DNA of 31,457 nucleotides, taken from assembly GCA_964441145.1 (NCBI GenBank), contig CAYTUB010000033.1, forward strand, positions 1 through 31,457. The letters run 5' to 3'. The notes beneath the pieces are model-generated. The model was not told where the DNA came from. It saw only the letters and a list, made by a program, of their open reading frames with translations, and made no database searches. Both the position numbers and the translations under genes were made by a program. Positions 8,325 to 15,907 of this stretch are shown here, one piece after another; within the stretch, counting starts at the first letter, position 1; every line of letters starts with the position of its first letter. Source of the DNA: SHLQ01 sp964441145. Its GTDB lineage: Bacteria > Actinomycetota > Acidimicrobiia > Acidimicrobiales > SHLQ01.

Positions 8325-8512
8325 TCAGCTGACCTCGAAGGCCCAATAGTCGCCGTTGCTATCCATCGTGTACGGCGCGTCTTCTTCTCGAACCAAGAGT
8401 CGTCGTAGGTCTTGGCCGAATCCTTGTAGTAGGAGCGAAGCTTGGTGACGTCGCCTCCGAGGCTCATTACCTCGTTCATGGAGTCGGTCATTTCCGAAAA
8501 CGGATCACTCAT
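8325..8512 (-). pseudogene. Small acidic protein gene interrupted by a frameshift
   Basis: An ATG at 8512 with a GGGGGA ribosome-binding site opens a protein-like frame: MSDPFSEMTDSMNEVMSLGG, then about 20 more residues to TYDDSWFE. After that the frame degrades into Arg/Ser-rich sequence running antisense into the hydrolase gene. In the -1 frame the same stretch continues sensibly (REEDAPYTMDSNGDYWAFEV) and stops at 8325. Joining the two frames near 8380-8391, at a CTTCTTCTC run on the plus strand, gives an acidic protein of about 62 residues that ends before the hydrolase gene. The break could be a sequencing error, a real mutation or programmed frameshifting; the site is not a classical slippery heptamer. 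The family is not recognised. Confidence 0.5.
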
Positions 8513-8616
8513 GTTTCCCCCAGTGGGGTTCGCGCCCCCATGCGTCCCGTTAGAGTTCTAACCCAGATCTGAACATCTAGGGAATCGATCATGGTGACAC
8601 TCGGGTTAGCAAGCCT

Positions 8617-9759
8617 ATGACTGCAGGGGTGATTGACGCGGGGACAGACACCCGGGTTGAAGAAGTCGAGCCAGAAGACTCGATGTTTCGCAACGCCCTC
8701 GTTGTCGGCCTTCCAGCCGCCTTCACCGTTGGTTGGTTGATATTCGTATTTGCGTTTGGGCACTTCGATCGCGTCGCCGACAACGGAAGTGCGGCCCTCA
8801 CCATGGCCTTTGGCAGTTTCGTCGCCGGCTCCACCCCTCAAGGCGGTGGCGCAGTGGCCTTTCCGGTGTTCACGAAGTTGCTCGCCGTCCCCGCTCCGGT
8901 CGCCCGATCGTTCTCCCTGGTCATTCAAGCGACCGGAATGATGATGGCATCGGCCTCCATTTTGCTCTCCGGGCGAAAGGTCGATTGGAAAGCGCTCGGA
9001 CTCGGCGTCACCGGCGGCATCATTGGTCTGCTCGTAGGGCTATTCGTCCTGGGCGACCCATCGACGGCCTTCTGGGACTCCCGCCTCGATTCCGCGTACG
9101 TAAAGGTCTCGTTCACGCTCATCATCTTCGCCGTGGCCTTGATCGTCCGGAAGTGCGCAACACAAACCGCGAAATATGAAACCGTTCCCGATTGGAGCAC
9201 ACGGTCGGTCATGGTGATGTTGAGCTTTGCCTTCGTCGGCGGCATCTTCTCCTCCCTGGCGGGATCTGGCGCAGACGTGCTCTTGTTCGTCTTTATCGTC
9301 CTGGTCGCCCAAGTAACCCCACGAGTCGCCATCCCCACGTCGATCGTGTCCATGGCGATCGTCAGCACGGTTGGACTCGCGGTCCTTGGCCTTTGGCACG
9401 GACAACTCGACATTCTCCTGACAGCAGACGAAGTCGTCGCCGTCGGCGGTGAAGCCTTTGGTCCAGAACCAGCCAGCCGCTTTGACCTCTTTGGCATATG
9501 GCTTGCCGCAGCGCCCATCGTCGTGTGGGGTGCTCCCCTCGGGGCACTGGTCGCCGCGCAAGTTAGCGAACGCACAGTCATCTGGTTCGTGGCAGCCATG
9601 GCGATGCTCGAAGTGCTCACCACTGCGATCTTTCTCGACCAACTCCACACCGATATCGCCCTCGCAGCCTTCGCTATCGCCGGAATGGTCTTTGCGTGGT
9701 GGGCGGTCAACCGCCTCGACAAACTATCCAACTGGATAATGGCCGTTCCTCGGTCCTAG
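8617..9759 (+). CDS. TauE/SafE-family permease (sulfite/organosulfonate exporter-like)
   Basis: This 380-residue protein is an integral membrane transporter with about nine or ten hydrophobic helices. It has the two-fold internal repeat of the TauE/SafE family. The first half-signature is GSFVAGSTPQGGGAVAFPVF near residues 66-85, and the second is GGIFSSLAGSGADVLLFVF near 208-226. Family members move sulfite, sulfoacetate or related anions across the cytoplasmic membrane; this one's substrate is not evident. A soluble N-terminal leader of about 24 acidic residues precedes the first helix. The ATG at 8617 has no strong Shine-Dalgarno sequence. The last codons, including the TAG stop, lie inside the first copy of the repeat listed at 9753-10037. 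The repeat has therefore been inserted at, or has come to supply, the end of this gene. Confidence 0.85.
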   Translation: MTAGVIDAGTDTRVEEVEPEDSMFRNALVVGLPAAFTVGWLIFVFAFGHFDRVADNGSAALTMAFGSFVAGSTPQGGGAVAFPVFTKLLAVPAPVARSFSLVIQATGMMMASASILLSGRKVDWKALGLGVTGGIIGLLVGLFVLGDPSTAFWDSRLDSAYVKVSFTLIIFAVALIVRKCATQTAKYETVPDWSTRSVMVMLSFAFVGGIFSSLAGSGADVLLFVFIVLVAQVTPRVAIPTSIVSMAIVSTVGLAVLGLWHGQLDILLTADEVVAVGGEAFGPEPASRFDLFGIWLAAAPIVVWGAPLGALVAAQVSERTVIWFVAAMAMLEVLTTAIFLDQLHTDIALAAFAIAGMVFAWWAVNRLDKLSNWIMAVPRS

Positions 9760-10037
9760 GGGACCTCGTCACTTACCGAGTTTGCTCGCTTCGCTCACAA
9801 ACATCGGCCGTACAATCACTCGGTTTTGTCCTAGGGGACCTCGTCACTTACCGAGTTTGCTCGCTTCGCTCACAAACATCGGNNNNNNNNNNNNNNNNNN
9901 NNNNNNNNNNNNNNNNNNNNNNNNNNNNNNNNNNNNNNNNNNNNNNNNNNNNNNNNNNNNNNNNNNNNNNNNNNNNNNNNNNTGTCCTAGGGGACCTCGT
10001 CACTTACCGAGTTTGCTCGCTTCGCTCACAAACATCG
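9753..10037. repeat. Tandem 55-bp repeat array (75-bp period) interrupted by an assembly gap
   Basis: Three nearly identical 55-bp copies are visible, at 9753-9807, 9828-9882 and 9984-10037, the last differing at its final base. The first two are separated by 20 bp, giving a 75-bp period; the third follows the run of N. Each copy begins with the inverted repeat GTCC-TAGG-GGAC. It also contains CGAG-TTTG-CTCG, followed by the near-repetitive CTCGCTTCGCTC, so the transcript could fold. The array fills the space between the convergent permease and M15 peptidase genes, and the true copy number is hidden by the gap. It is not CRISPR-like, because the repeat is far longer than the spacer. It may be an intergenic REP-type or minisatellite element. 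Confidence 0.85.
9883..9982. other. Assembly gap (100 N)
   Basis: Exactly 100 undetermined bases lie inside the tandem array, a conventional placeholder length. The real distance and number of repeat copies are unknown. The flanking repeats probably caused the assembly break, and the join across the gap is not proven by sequence. Confidence 0.97.
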
Positions 10038-10055
10038 ACGCTGCAATCGACGCCG

Positions 10056-11042
10056 CTAATTGCCGGTGTCGCTGAAGTGCATCCAGTCATCTACTGAGGT
10101 CCAGTCGCCACCCCAACCCCAACCCAGGTCTTTGAATAACGAGACCACCAAAGGCGTGACCATTCCGGGTCGTTGGTTCGTACGGTCGATGTAGGCCGAT
10201 GCGAGCTCGGGAAGCACGAGGTCACCGCGGACAAAAGGATTGTGGAAGGGGTTGATGTCGATCGCTCCGCCGTGGGCGTGGCGCGACCAGCGCGACGACC
10301 CGACCGCATTGCGACACACGAAGCTCGACGTGTTGTTGTCGTCGCCGGTTCGGGGGGCGTCCACATCGGCTTGGGTCGTGACCCGCATCTCCTCGATCGG
10401 GAAACGGACCTCGTGCAACGTCTGAAAGATGTCGACGATACCTTCGCCAAAGTCTCGGTGAACCAAGAACTCGCCGGTGTGGAACAACCCGTCGAACCCG
10501 TAGAAGCTGACCTGGCCATAGGTCAGCTCATCGATCCCGACTGGACACTCCTGTCGCCACGTCGATCGAACAAGGACCTCATTGGGTGGGGGAGTGGTTA
10601 GCGACGAGACGAACTCGTTGCTTGCAGGAGCCTCGAGAACGTCCACCGTCCAGAGCTCGCGATCGACCAGTTCCGCGGGGGTTGGAGTGGCGACACCAAG
10701 GCCGTCGCTGGGCCGTAGTGGGAGAAGTCGAGTTCCGAGCCATTCGGGGGACGGCGAACCAAACGGCCGTTGCTCGACAGTTGTGGTTGTCGTAGGCGCC
10801 ACCGTGGCTGTTGTCGGGACGACCGTGCTCGTAGAACTCTGGATCGGCGCAGTGCTGCTCGGGGAAGCATCTGTTTCAGACCTATCAGCGCGAGATGTGA
10901 CGGTCGTGGGAGCATCAGCAGCTAGCGGCGAAGCATCTTGTGTGCACGCTGTCGCCAATGTCACAAACCCAACGGCAAGACACAGCTTCCTCCACTGGGT
11001 GTTGGGAAGGTGCGACACCGCTCCAGAATGCCACGTCAGCAT
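10056..11042 (-). CDS. M15-family D,D-carboxypeptidase-like lipoprotein
   Basis: This 328-residue protein is a predicted zinc peptidase of the M15 (VanY/L-alanyl-D-glutamate peptidase) type, which cleaves peptide stems of peptidoglycan outside the cell. Zinc ligands are visible: SRHAHGGAID (253-262) fits SxHxxGxAxD with His255 and Asp262, and the third ligand is His322 in DWMHF. An N-terminal hydrophobic segment ends in a lipobox-like TLATAC with Cys33. It is followed by a Ser/Thr/Pro stalk to about residue 95, so the enzyme should be a membrane-tethered lipoprotein. The ATG at 11042 lacks a clear ribosome-binding site; a GTG eight codons later is possible. It is convergent with the permease across the repeat array, and its stop lies 18 bases from the last repeat copy. 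Confidence 0.86.
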   Translation of the reverse strand: MLTWHSGAVSHLPNTQWRKLCLAVGFVTLATACTQDASPLAADAPTTVTSRADRSETDASPSSTAPIQSSTSTVVPTTATVAPTTTTTVEQRPFGSPSPEWLGTRLLPLRPSDGLGVATPTPAELVDRELWTVDVLEAPASNEFVSSLTTPPPNEVLVRSTWRQECPVGIDELTYGQVSFYGFDGLFHTGEFLVHRDFGEGIVDIFQTLHEVRFPIEEMRVTTQADVDAPRTGDDNNTSSFVCRNAVGSSRWSRHAHGGAIDINPFHNPFVRGDLVLPELASAYIDRTNQRPGMVTPLVVSLFKDLGWGWGGDWTSVDDWMHFSDTGN

Positions 11043-11195
11043 CGCTACGGACGCGACCTAACCCTCACCACTTCCCCACAAGTAAAAGAGCGGTGAGGGC
11101 TGGAAGCACCTTGCAATTGGGATCGCCAGTATGTGTCCGCCGTCATATCCCGTAGAACAAACTGTAGAGGGTGCCGAGGTGATCTCGCCTGAGCC

Positions 11196-11247
11196 GAATG
11201 GCCCATTTGACCCCAATCTTTGGGGGGTCTGTGCGGTGGGCCCATTC
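11196..11247 (+). promoter_or_regulatory. Long hairpin in the leader of the 11303 membrane protein gene
   Basis: The outer arms GAATGGCCCA (11196-11205) and TGGGCCCATTC (11237-11247) pair over 10 bp with one bulged C. An inner stem GACCCC/GGGGTC adds six more pairs. The structure lies in the 260-bp spacer between divergent genes and ends 55 bp before the downstream ATG. There is no T-run, so it is not an ordinary terminator. It could be a structured 5' leader or an inverted operator; no riboswitch class is recognised. Confidence 0.4.
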
Positions 11248-11302
11248 GGGGTGAGTCACGTGGCCCTGGCTAGCAAACTCTCGCACCTGGCAGCGTGGAA
11301 TC

Positions 11303-11704
11303 ATGCGCCTTTTCCGCCTTGTGATCGCGGCTGCCCTTCTCCCCGCTGCCGCCCTAATCGCCTACCAAATCGCCATTCGATTCAATGGGAATACCAGTGT
11401 TATCGACACCGTCGGGAACGTCGTGGCGATCGTTGTGCTTATTGCCCTGTTGGCCGGGGTTTCGCGAATTGCAGCCGACCGAGATTGGCTCGAGCGGGTC
11501 GGCACAGCCTTTGGGCTTGGGTTTGCCTATTTCTCGCTGACCTGGGCCATCTACGGCGACCCCGGGCGATCCGTTGACGAAGCGCCGCACCTGGTGTGGT
11601 TGGGTACCTCGATCGTTGCGTTCTCGCCCGCCATTGTGATTATCCCCGCGGCAAAGTGGATCTGGGAGAACGTGAACTCACCGGAGCCCACGCCAACGCT
11701 GTAG
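11303..11704 (+). CDS. Small multi-pass membrane protein, hypothetical
   Basis: This 133-residue protein has four likely membrane helices: about residues 5-25, 36-53, 67-84 and 98-118. The loop between the third and fourth contains YGDPGRSVDEAPH. The protein ends in a short Pro-rich tail. It has no catalytic or transport signature that I can name. The ATG at 11303 has GGA a few bases upstream and begins directly with a charged residue followed by the first helix, as expected. It is followed 16 bases later by a convergent gene for another small membrane protein. The upstream spacer holds the hairpin listed at 11196-11247. Confidence 0.62.
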   Translation: MRLFRLVIAAALLPAAALIAYQIAIRFNGNTSVIDTVGNVVAIVVLIALLAGVSRIAADRDWLERVGTAFGLGFAYFSLTWAIYGDPGRSVDEAPHLVWLGTSIVAFSPAIVIIPAAKWIWENVNSPEPTPTL

Positions 11705-11720
11705 GCCAAACCGTACCTTG

Positions 11721-12161
11721 TTAGGCGGCGCGGCGGCTCATGATCGCCAGGCTGGCAAAGCCGATTCCCGCTGCAGCCGCTGTGGTTGGACCCCACGAAG
11801 AGATTGAGTGTCCAGCGAATCCGCACGTGGTGCCGAGGGCAACCATCGCAACTGCGCAGACCGCGGAAATACGTGCCGTAGCTCGGTGATTGGCCAACGC
11901 CGCCCCAACCGTCGCGAACACGCCCATGATCGTTCCAAGCAACGCAAGCAAGATGACTTCGTCGACGAAGGACAGCTCAGGCAAAGGAGCGCCGGACTCG
12001 CCGCCACCGAACAGGCCGATGCTCCAGAGGTACACGACCCACGCAACGGCAAGGCCGAGATGGAGCGCGTGCGAGGGCGCAGCAGCAACCCATTCGCGAC
12101 GCGGAATCTCACGCAGCTGGGTTTGGTCGATCGTGATGTCTGTTAGGTGTCGAGCATCCAT
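11721..12161 (-). CDS. Four-helix membrane protein, hypothetical
   Basis: This 146-residue protein has a hydrophilic N-terminus of about 25 residues (MDARHLTDITIDQTQLREIP), then four hydrophobic segments at about 30-52, 66-90, 96-116 and 121-141. It ends in RRAA. No known motif is visible. The ATG at 12161 is chosen over one 19 codons upstream because AGGA sits seven bases before it and the upstream extension is Cys-rich and unlike coding sequence. The gene is convergent with the membrane protein at 11303 and divergent from the SUKH-like gene at 12282. Function and partners cannot be inferred. Confidence 0.6.
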   Translation of the reverse strand: MDARHLTDITIDQTQLREIPRREWVAAAPSHALHLGLAVAWVVYLWSIGLFGGGESGAPLPELSFVDEVILLALLGTIMGVFATVGAALANHRATARISAVCAVAMVALGTTCGFAGHSISSWGPTTAAAAGIGFASLAIMSRRAA

Positions 12162-12281
12162 TGGGAGTTCCTCTGTGTCTTGCGCCTGCATTACATCTTT
12201 GCAGAAGTTTCGACACATTGCAGCCCGGAGTTAAGTACGGCCTCCTAGGAGCGGAATCCTTGATAAAGCCAAGCCCAGCGT

Positions 12282-13322
12282 GTGCCGAACCCCTCACTAA
12301 TGATTCTGCTGAACGAAGCAATCGAACGTTTTAACGCTGCTGCGAAGCCTTATGGTCTCGGGGTCACTCGACGACGTCGCACCGGAAAATCACAGCGTTT
12401 GGTCAAGACCATCGATACTGCACTGGGTTCCCTCGAACTTCCGGGCGAGCTTCGCTCCTTTTGGATCGAATACGACCCAGGGTCGATCGTGCGTCCTGCG
12501 CTCGACGGGTTCATTGCTTTGGAAGAGAGCCTCGAGCGTCGAGTGCTCGACTGTCCGCCAGCTCCAGCCGTTCTGTATCCAATCGCAGATTGGACGCATT
12601 CGCGGATCTGGATGGAGTTGGCCAGCGATTACCACCCAGGCGGTCGTGTCTTTCACAGCTACCACGATGAGAGTGAAGTCTCCCTCTGGGCCTTTGGGGT
12701 CTCGGGGCTTCTCGACCTCTTGAGCTCAGCGTTTGAACGCGACCTGATCGATGATCGGCGTGGCGGTTTGCACGCAACGCATCTGGAGGCGTTGATTCGT
12801 CGCCAGCTCGACGACGCTATGGGACCGGGTGGACAGCGTCGCTTCGAGGCCGTGGATCGCAGCCAGTTCCCGACCCATTGGCAGACCGCTGAAGGCCTGG
12901 CGCTCGGACACTTTGAGTTGCGCGGCGCTACACACACCGTGGCAGCACTTCGCGCCGAACGCGAGAGATCAGAGTCGGTCACAGCCACCTTGCAAGGCCG
13001 CTTCGAACTCGACGTTTCTGGCGGTCCGCTCGACGGATGCGTCGGGACTTTCTCGGACAAGTCGGGAAGTATCCAAGTCTTCGTTCCCAAGCCGACGGCA
13101 GTACAGGGATCGGTTGGACACAATGGTGAGGTCGAGATCGACGTCGTCGCGATGCCTCCGAACGGTTCGGACGTCGACACGCTGTCGGCTCGAGGAGACG
13201 TGGAATACGCGGTCTCCGCTGGCCTGACTCTCGACGATCAGGATGTTTTCGTGCGGCTCATGAAACAAATGCGAGAGCTGGACACATCGGTAGTGGCTAC
13301 GGCCCTACGACCAATCAGGTAA
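12282..13322 (+). CDS. SMI1/KNR4 (SUKH)-like protein with C-terminal extension
   Basis: This 346-residue protein resembles, in its N-terminal half, the SUKH superfamily. Helical sequence with LPGELRSFWIEYDPGSIVRP (about 54-73) is followed by VLYPIADWTHSRIWMEL, GGRVFHSYHD, and a terminal helix ending near residue 153 (LLDLLSSAFER). That pattern of a Pro-led helix, a Leu-Tyr-Pro strand and a Gly-Gly-Val-Phe strand is typical of SMI1/KNR4 proteins, many of which act as immunity proteins to secreted toxins. The C-terminal part (about 200-346) is a mixed strand region of unknown type. No toxin gene is adjacent, so an immunity role is speculative. The start is a GTG at 12282; an ATG at 12300 is equally possible, and neither has a clear ribosome-binding site. 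Confidence 0.5.
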   Translation: MPNPSLMILLNEAIERFNAAAKPYGLGVTRRRRTGKSQRLVKTIDTALGSLELPGELRSFWIEYDPGSIVRPALDGFIALEESLERRVLDCPPAPAVLYPIADWTHSRIWMELASDYHPGGRVFHSYHDESEVSLWAFGVSGLLDLLSSAFERDLIDDRRGGLHATHLEALIRRQLDDAMGPGGQRRFEAVDRSQFPTHWQTAEGLALGHFELRGATHTVAALRAERERSESVTATLQGRFELDVSGGPLDGCVGTFSDKSGSIQVFVPKPTAVQGSVGHNGEVEIDVVAMPPNGSDVDTLSARGDVEYAVSAGLTLDDQDVFVRLMKQMRELDTSVVATALRPIR

Positions 13323-13353
13323 CGAGCGAACGCCGAGGCCACCATCGGTGCCG

Positions 13354-14265
13354 TTAATCGAGCGGTGGTAGGTCACCAAAATCGAAGCCATCATCGAGGG
13401 GCTCACGATCTGGTGCCTCAGCCACAATCTCCACATCTGGCCGGACCCGTTCGGGTTCGATCACTTCGGCGATCCCCGTCATCGCGGCGGTGATAATGCC
13501 CCCGGCAAGCGTGGCCCCAGCTCGTTGCACCAAACTTGGATCGGTGGCGTCTTGTGGAACCGCCGGAGATAGCGCGACCCCTTGGATCTGTATCGTCAGG
13601 AGCTGATCCGGGTCGGTTTGGGTGGGCTCGAACCGCCAAAAGGATCGGCTGTCCCAAAGAATGACCGTGCCCGGTTCCCAAGAGACCGTCGTTACGCATT
13701 CCTCACTCTGGCCGTGTTCGAACAGTTCGTTGAGTAGCGCCAAACCTGCGGCGTCGGCCATCCCGTCTACGCCAATGGTCGTCGAGGGGTTAGCGAAGAG
13801 CGTCTTGCGCCCCGATAGAGGGTGGCGAATAACGAGCGGATGCCGGGTGGTGGCGGCAGCGTCATCGTTGAGGAGATGGTGGCCGTGCAGCCCTTCGAGC
13901 GCGCTGCGGGTCGATGAGCTCAAATAATCAAAGGCGACCGACGTCGAGGCAAACCGAGTGTCCGGTACATCGTGACGGCCTCGTAGGGCGGAGAGCGTGC
14001 CAAGCATCGGTTCGACTTGGCCGGTGTTGCCGGCGTGCCACTGACCAGGGGCGCCGACGCCTTGGATCATCGACGCCGAACCAAAGCGTGATGCGAATGC
14101 GAAGAGTTCCCGCTCGTCGACTACCTGTTCGCGAAATACGAGCAAACCGAAGGCCGCGAACGCAGCGGTGATTTGGTCGGAGTCTGCAACACTTCGATCA
14201 CTTAGATCGGCGCCGAAGACCTCAGCACCCGCAGGTTCCAACGCCACGATTTCAAGTGGTGTCAT
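13354..14265 (-). CDS. TauD/TfdA-like protein lacking the iron-binding triad (probable pseudoenzyme)
   Basis: This 303-residue protein has the overall sequence plan of the Fe(II)/2-oxoglutarate dioxygenases TauD/TfdA. There is an N-terminal GAEVFGADLSD block, FREQ, a WH motif near 76-77, RHPLSGRKTLFANPSTT (147-163), and a C-terminal WEPGTVILWDSR (196-207). The catalytic residues are missing, however. The HxD iron motif reads His77-Ala-Gly79, the distal His that normally follows WDNRxxx is Arg211, and the later Arg that binds 2-oxoglutarate is not evident. An acidic tail of about 70 residues follows. The known family oxidises taurine, alpha-ketoglutarate-dependent herbicides and similar substrates; this copy should not bind iron in the usual way. 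It lies 45 bp downstream of the NYN-like gene on the same strand. Confidence 0.72.
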   Translation of the reverse strand: MTPLEIVALEPAGAEVFGADLSDRSVADSDQITAAFAAFGLLVFREQVVDERELFAFASRFGSASMIQGVGAPGQWHAGNTGQVEPMLGTLSALRGRHDVPDTRFASTSVAFDYLSSSTRSALEGLHGHHLLNDDAAATTRHPLVIRHPLSGRKTLFANPSTTIGVDGMADAAGLALLNELFEHGQSEECVTTVSWEPGTVILWDSRSFWRFEPTQTDPDQLLTIQIQGVALSPAVPQDATDPSLVQRAGATLAGGIITAAMTGIAEVIEPERVRPDVEIVAEAPDREPLDDGFDFGDLPPLD

Positions 14266-14310
14266 ACCTCAAGCCTTGCACGTCCACGCATGAATGTGCA
14301 CGACATGTTT

Positions 14311-15795
14311 CTAGGCGGCGGTTCTCTCTTCGTCTCCGCTTGGAGAGTCATCGAGAACGGGAGCCTCGGTTGCGTCCTCGGCGGTGCGGTTCGCTCGTCG
14401 TCGTTCGATTGGATCTGAGACCACGATCCACCGTTCGCCATCTTGGCTAAGGACACCTTCCACCACTGCCCCTGGGCGTAGCTGTGGGCGACGGGCCTCA
14501 AAGTCGCTGCATCCTCCGAGCGAAATTGGGAGGGTCGGCGCGCTTGTTGAATCAGCGGGTCCGGCGCTCGTTGAGTCCGCCCCAAGAATGAGTAGGTGGC
14601 GCTGGGTTTCTTCCCGCCATGCAGCGGCGTCTTCTCGTGCGGAGTTGGGATTGCTCACCAGAGTGAGAACAGGCCAACCATCGCTGCTTACCTTGGGCTC
14701 AGGGCCCCGCTCGAAGAGCGACGCGCTCTGTGACTGTTCGAGGACTACTCGGCAAGCTCCGGTGCTGTTGGCAAATACCTCTTCGTCAAAGCTCGGCTGG
14801 CGATACGGCACGCACAGGCGAATGAAGCGTTGCGGGTTCACCATCGAATACGCGGCTAGGTCCGACGAAGCAATGATTAGCGACGCTCGTGTTGAGACGA
14901 TCACGATGGTGTGTTTGGGGTAGTCCGCGGCGTACCGATACAGGGTTGCGACAACCGAGGTGTCGATGAGCGGGTCTTGGTTGTCGGCGGTCTCAACATG
15001 CACGAGTTCGCCAAGTCCAAGGCGCTGAATTGTTGCCGCGACTCCCGATGCCTCGGGAGCGGTTCCCGTTGGGTGAGAAGCGGTGATCCCGATTTCAAAC
15101 GTGTCCGGATCGAAGATGGCGACGGTCTTGGCGAAGTTTGATATCGCCCAGCGGTCCTCGTCTCGGCCTTCGAGGCCGCCGTAGGGAGTTCCGATCGCCA
15201 CATCACCGCGCATTGGACGTCCGTCACGGACCTCAACGCCGTCTAGTTCGATCGTCGCGAAGCGGGACCCGAGGTCTTGGAGCCAGCGTGGTTCAAGACG
15301 GACGTGGGCGAGTCCGGGGTCCGAGATGACCGTACCTGCAAGCATGACCGCGGCGCCGCGTGCATGCGTGACGGCGGAGCGAACGCCGCGACGGTTGGAC
15401 ATCACGATGACGACACGGTCGTTCGTGTCGTCGGTGAGATTGTTGTCTGCGAGGGCATCGGACCGTGAAAGAGCAGTCGTGACGACGAGGGCGTCTCTGC
15501 CGGTATCGCCAGTAGTGGTCCGATAGGTGTGAAACGACACCGAGTACGGCTCATCTTCAACAAAGACCTTCTCGGCTTCCCACCATGCCTCGGCGTGGAA
15601 CCCAGCAAAGCCTGTTGCGTGGTCGCCGTGGGCAAAGTCTGCGGTAACGAGGTTGATGGCTGAGACCTCCACTCCGAGCTTCCCCCACAGGCTGACTAGA
15701 CCACTGAGCTTGGGGAAGACCGAGACATCTCGGCCTGAAGATTCGCCCACGACAAGGCCGAGGTCTTTGAGATCTACAACTAGTTCGGCCAACAT
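14311..15795 (-). CDS. Large protein with two degenerate NYN/PIN-like domains
   Basis: This 494-residue protein matches no family outright, but it appears to contain two repeats of the NYN (LabA-like, PIN-fold) pattern. The first half begins VVDLKDLGLVV (about 6-16) and ends with GRDALVVTTAL and DRVVIVMSNRRG. The second begins TVAIFDPDTFEIGI (about 224-237) and ends with LIDTSVVATLYRYAADY and HTIVIVSTRASLI. In a true NYN nuclease the last strands read S-G-D; here they read S-N-R and S-T-R, so catalytic acids are missing. A small beta region (LRPGAVVEGVLSQDGERWIV) and an acidic tail follow. The ATG at 15795 has AAGGG upstream. It may be a nucleic-acid-binding, non-cleaving relative of the NYN protein at 16978-17544. 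Confidence in the fold is limited. Confidence 0.6.
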   Translation of the reverse strand: MLAELVVDLKDLGLVVGESSGRDVSVFPKLSGLVSLWGKLGVEVSAINLVTADFAHGDHATGFAGFHAEAWWEAEKVFVEDEPYSVSFHTYRTTTGDTGRDALVVTTALSRSDALADNNLTDDTNDRVVIVMSNRRGVRSAVTHARGAAVMLAGTVISDPGLAHVRLEPRWLQDLGSRFATIELDGVEVRDGRPMRGDVAIGTPYGGLEGRDEDRWAISNFAKTVAIFDPDTFEIGITASHPTGTAPEASGVAATIQRLGLGELVHVETADNQDPLIDTSVVATLYRYAADYPKHTIVIVSTRASLIIASSDLAAYSMVNPQRFIRLCVPYRQPSFDEEVFANSTGACRVVLEQSQSASLFERGPEPKVSSDGWPVLTLVSNPNSAREDAAAWREETQRHLLILGADSTSAGPADSTSAPTLPISLGGCSDFEARRPQLRPGAVVEGVLSQDGERWIVVSDPIERRRANRTAEDATEAPVLDDSPSGDEERTAA

Positions 15796-15907
15796 GGTCG
15801 CCCTTCTCGTACAGGCCTTCCAGCCCATAACGTACTGATCCGATCGGCAGAGCTACCTCCAGAATTAGCCATAGTCGGCCAATGCCTAGCCCCGATAGTC
15901 TCCACGC

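Noticed and set aside
9753..10037. CRISPR array
   Set aside because: The repeats are 55 bp with one visible 20-bp spacer, the opposite of CRISPR proportions, and there are no cas genes nearby.
9696..10097. Open reading frame running through the repeats and the N gap
   Set aside because: The frame exists only because the 75-bp unit is a multiple of three and N is not a stop. It overlaps the permease in another frame and has no start context.
11131..11577. Plus-strand ORF overlapping the membrane protein at 11303
   Set aside because: Its sequence is Cys/His/Arg-rich without any domain, and it runs out of frame through a gene with a clear membrane-protein translation.
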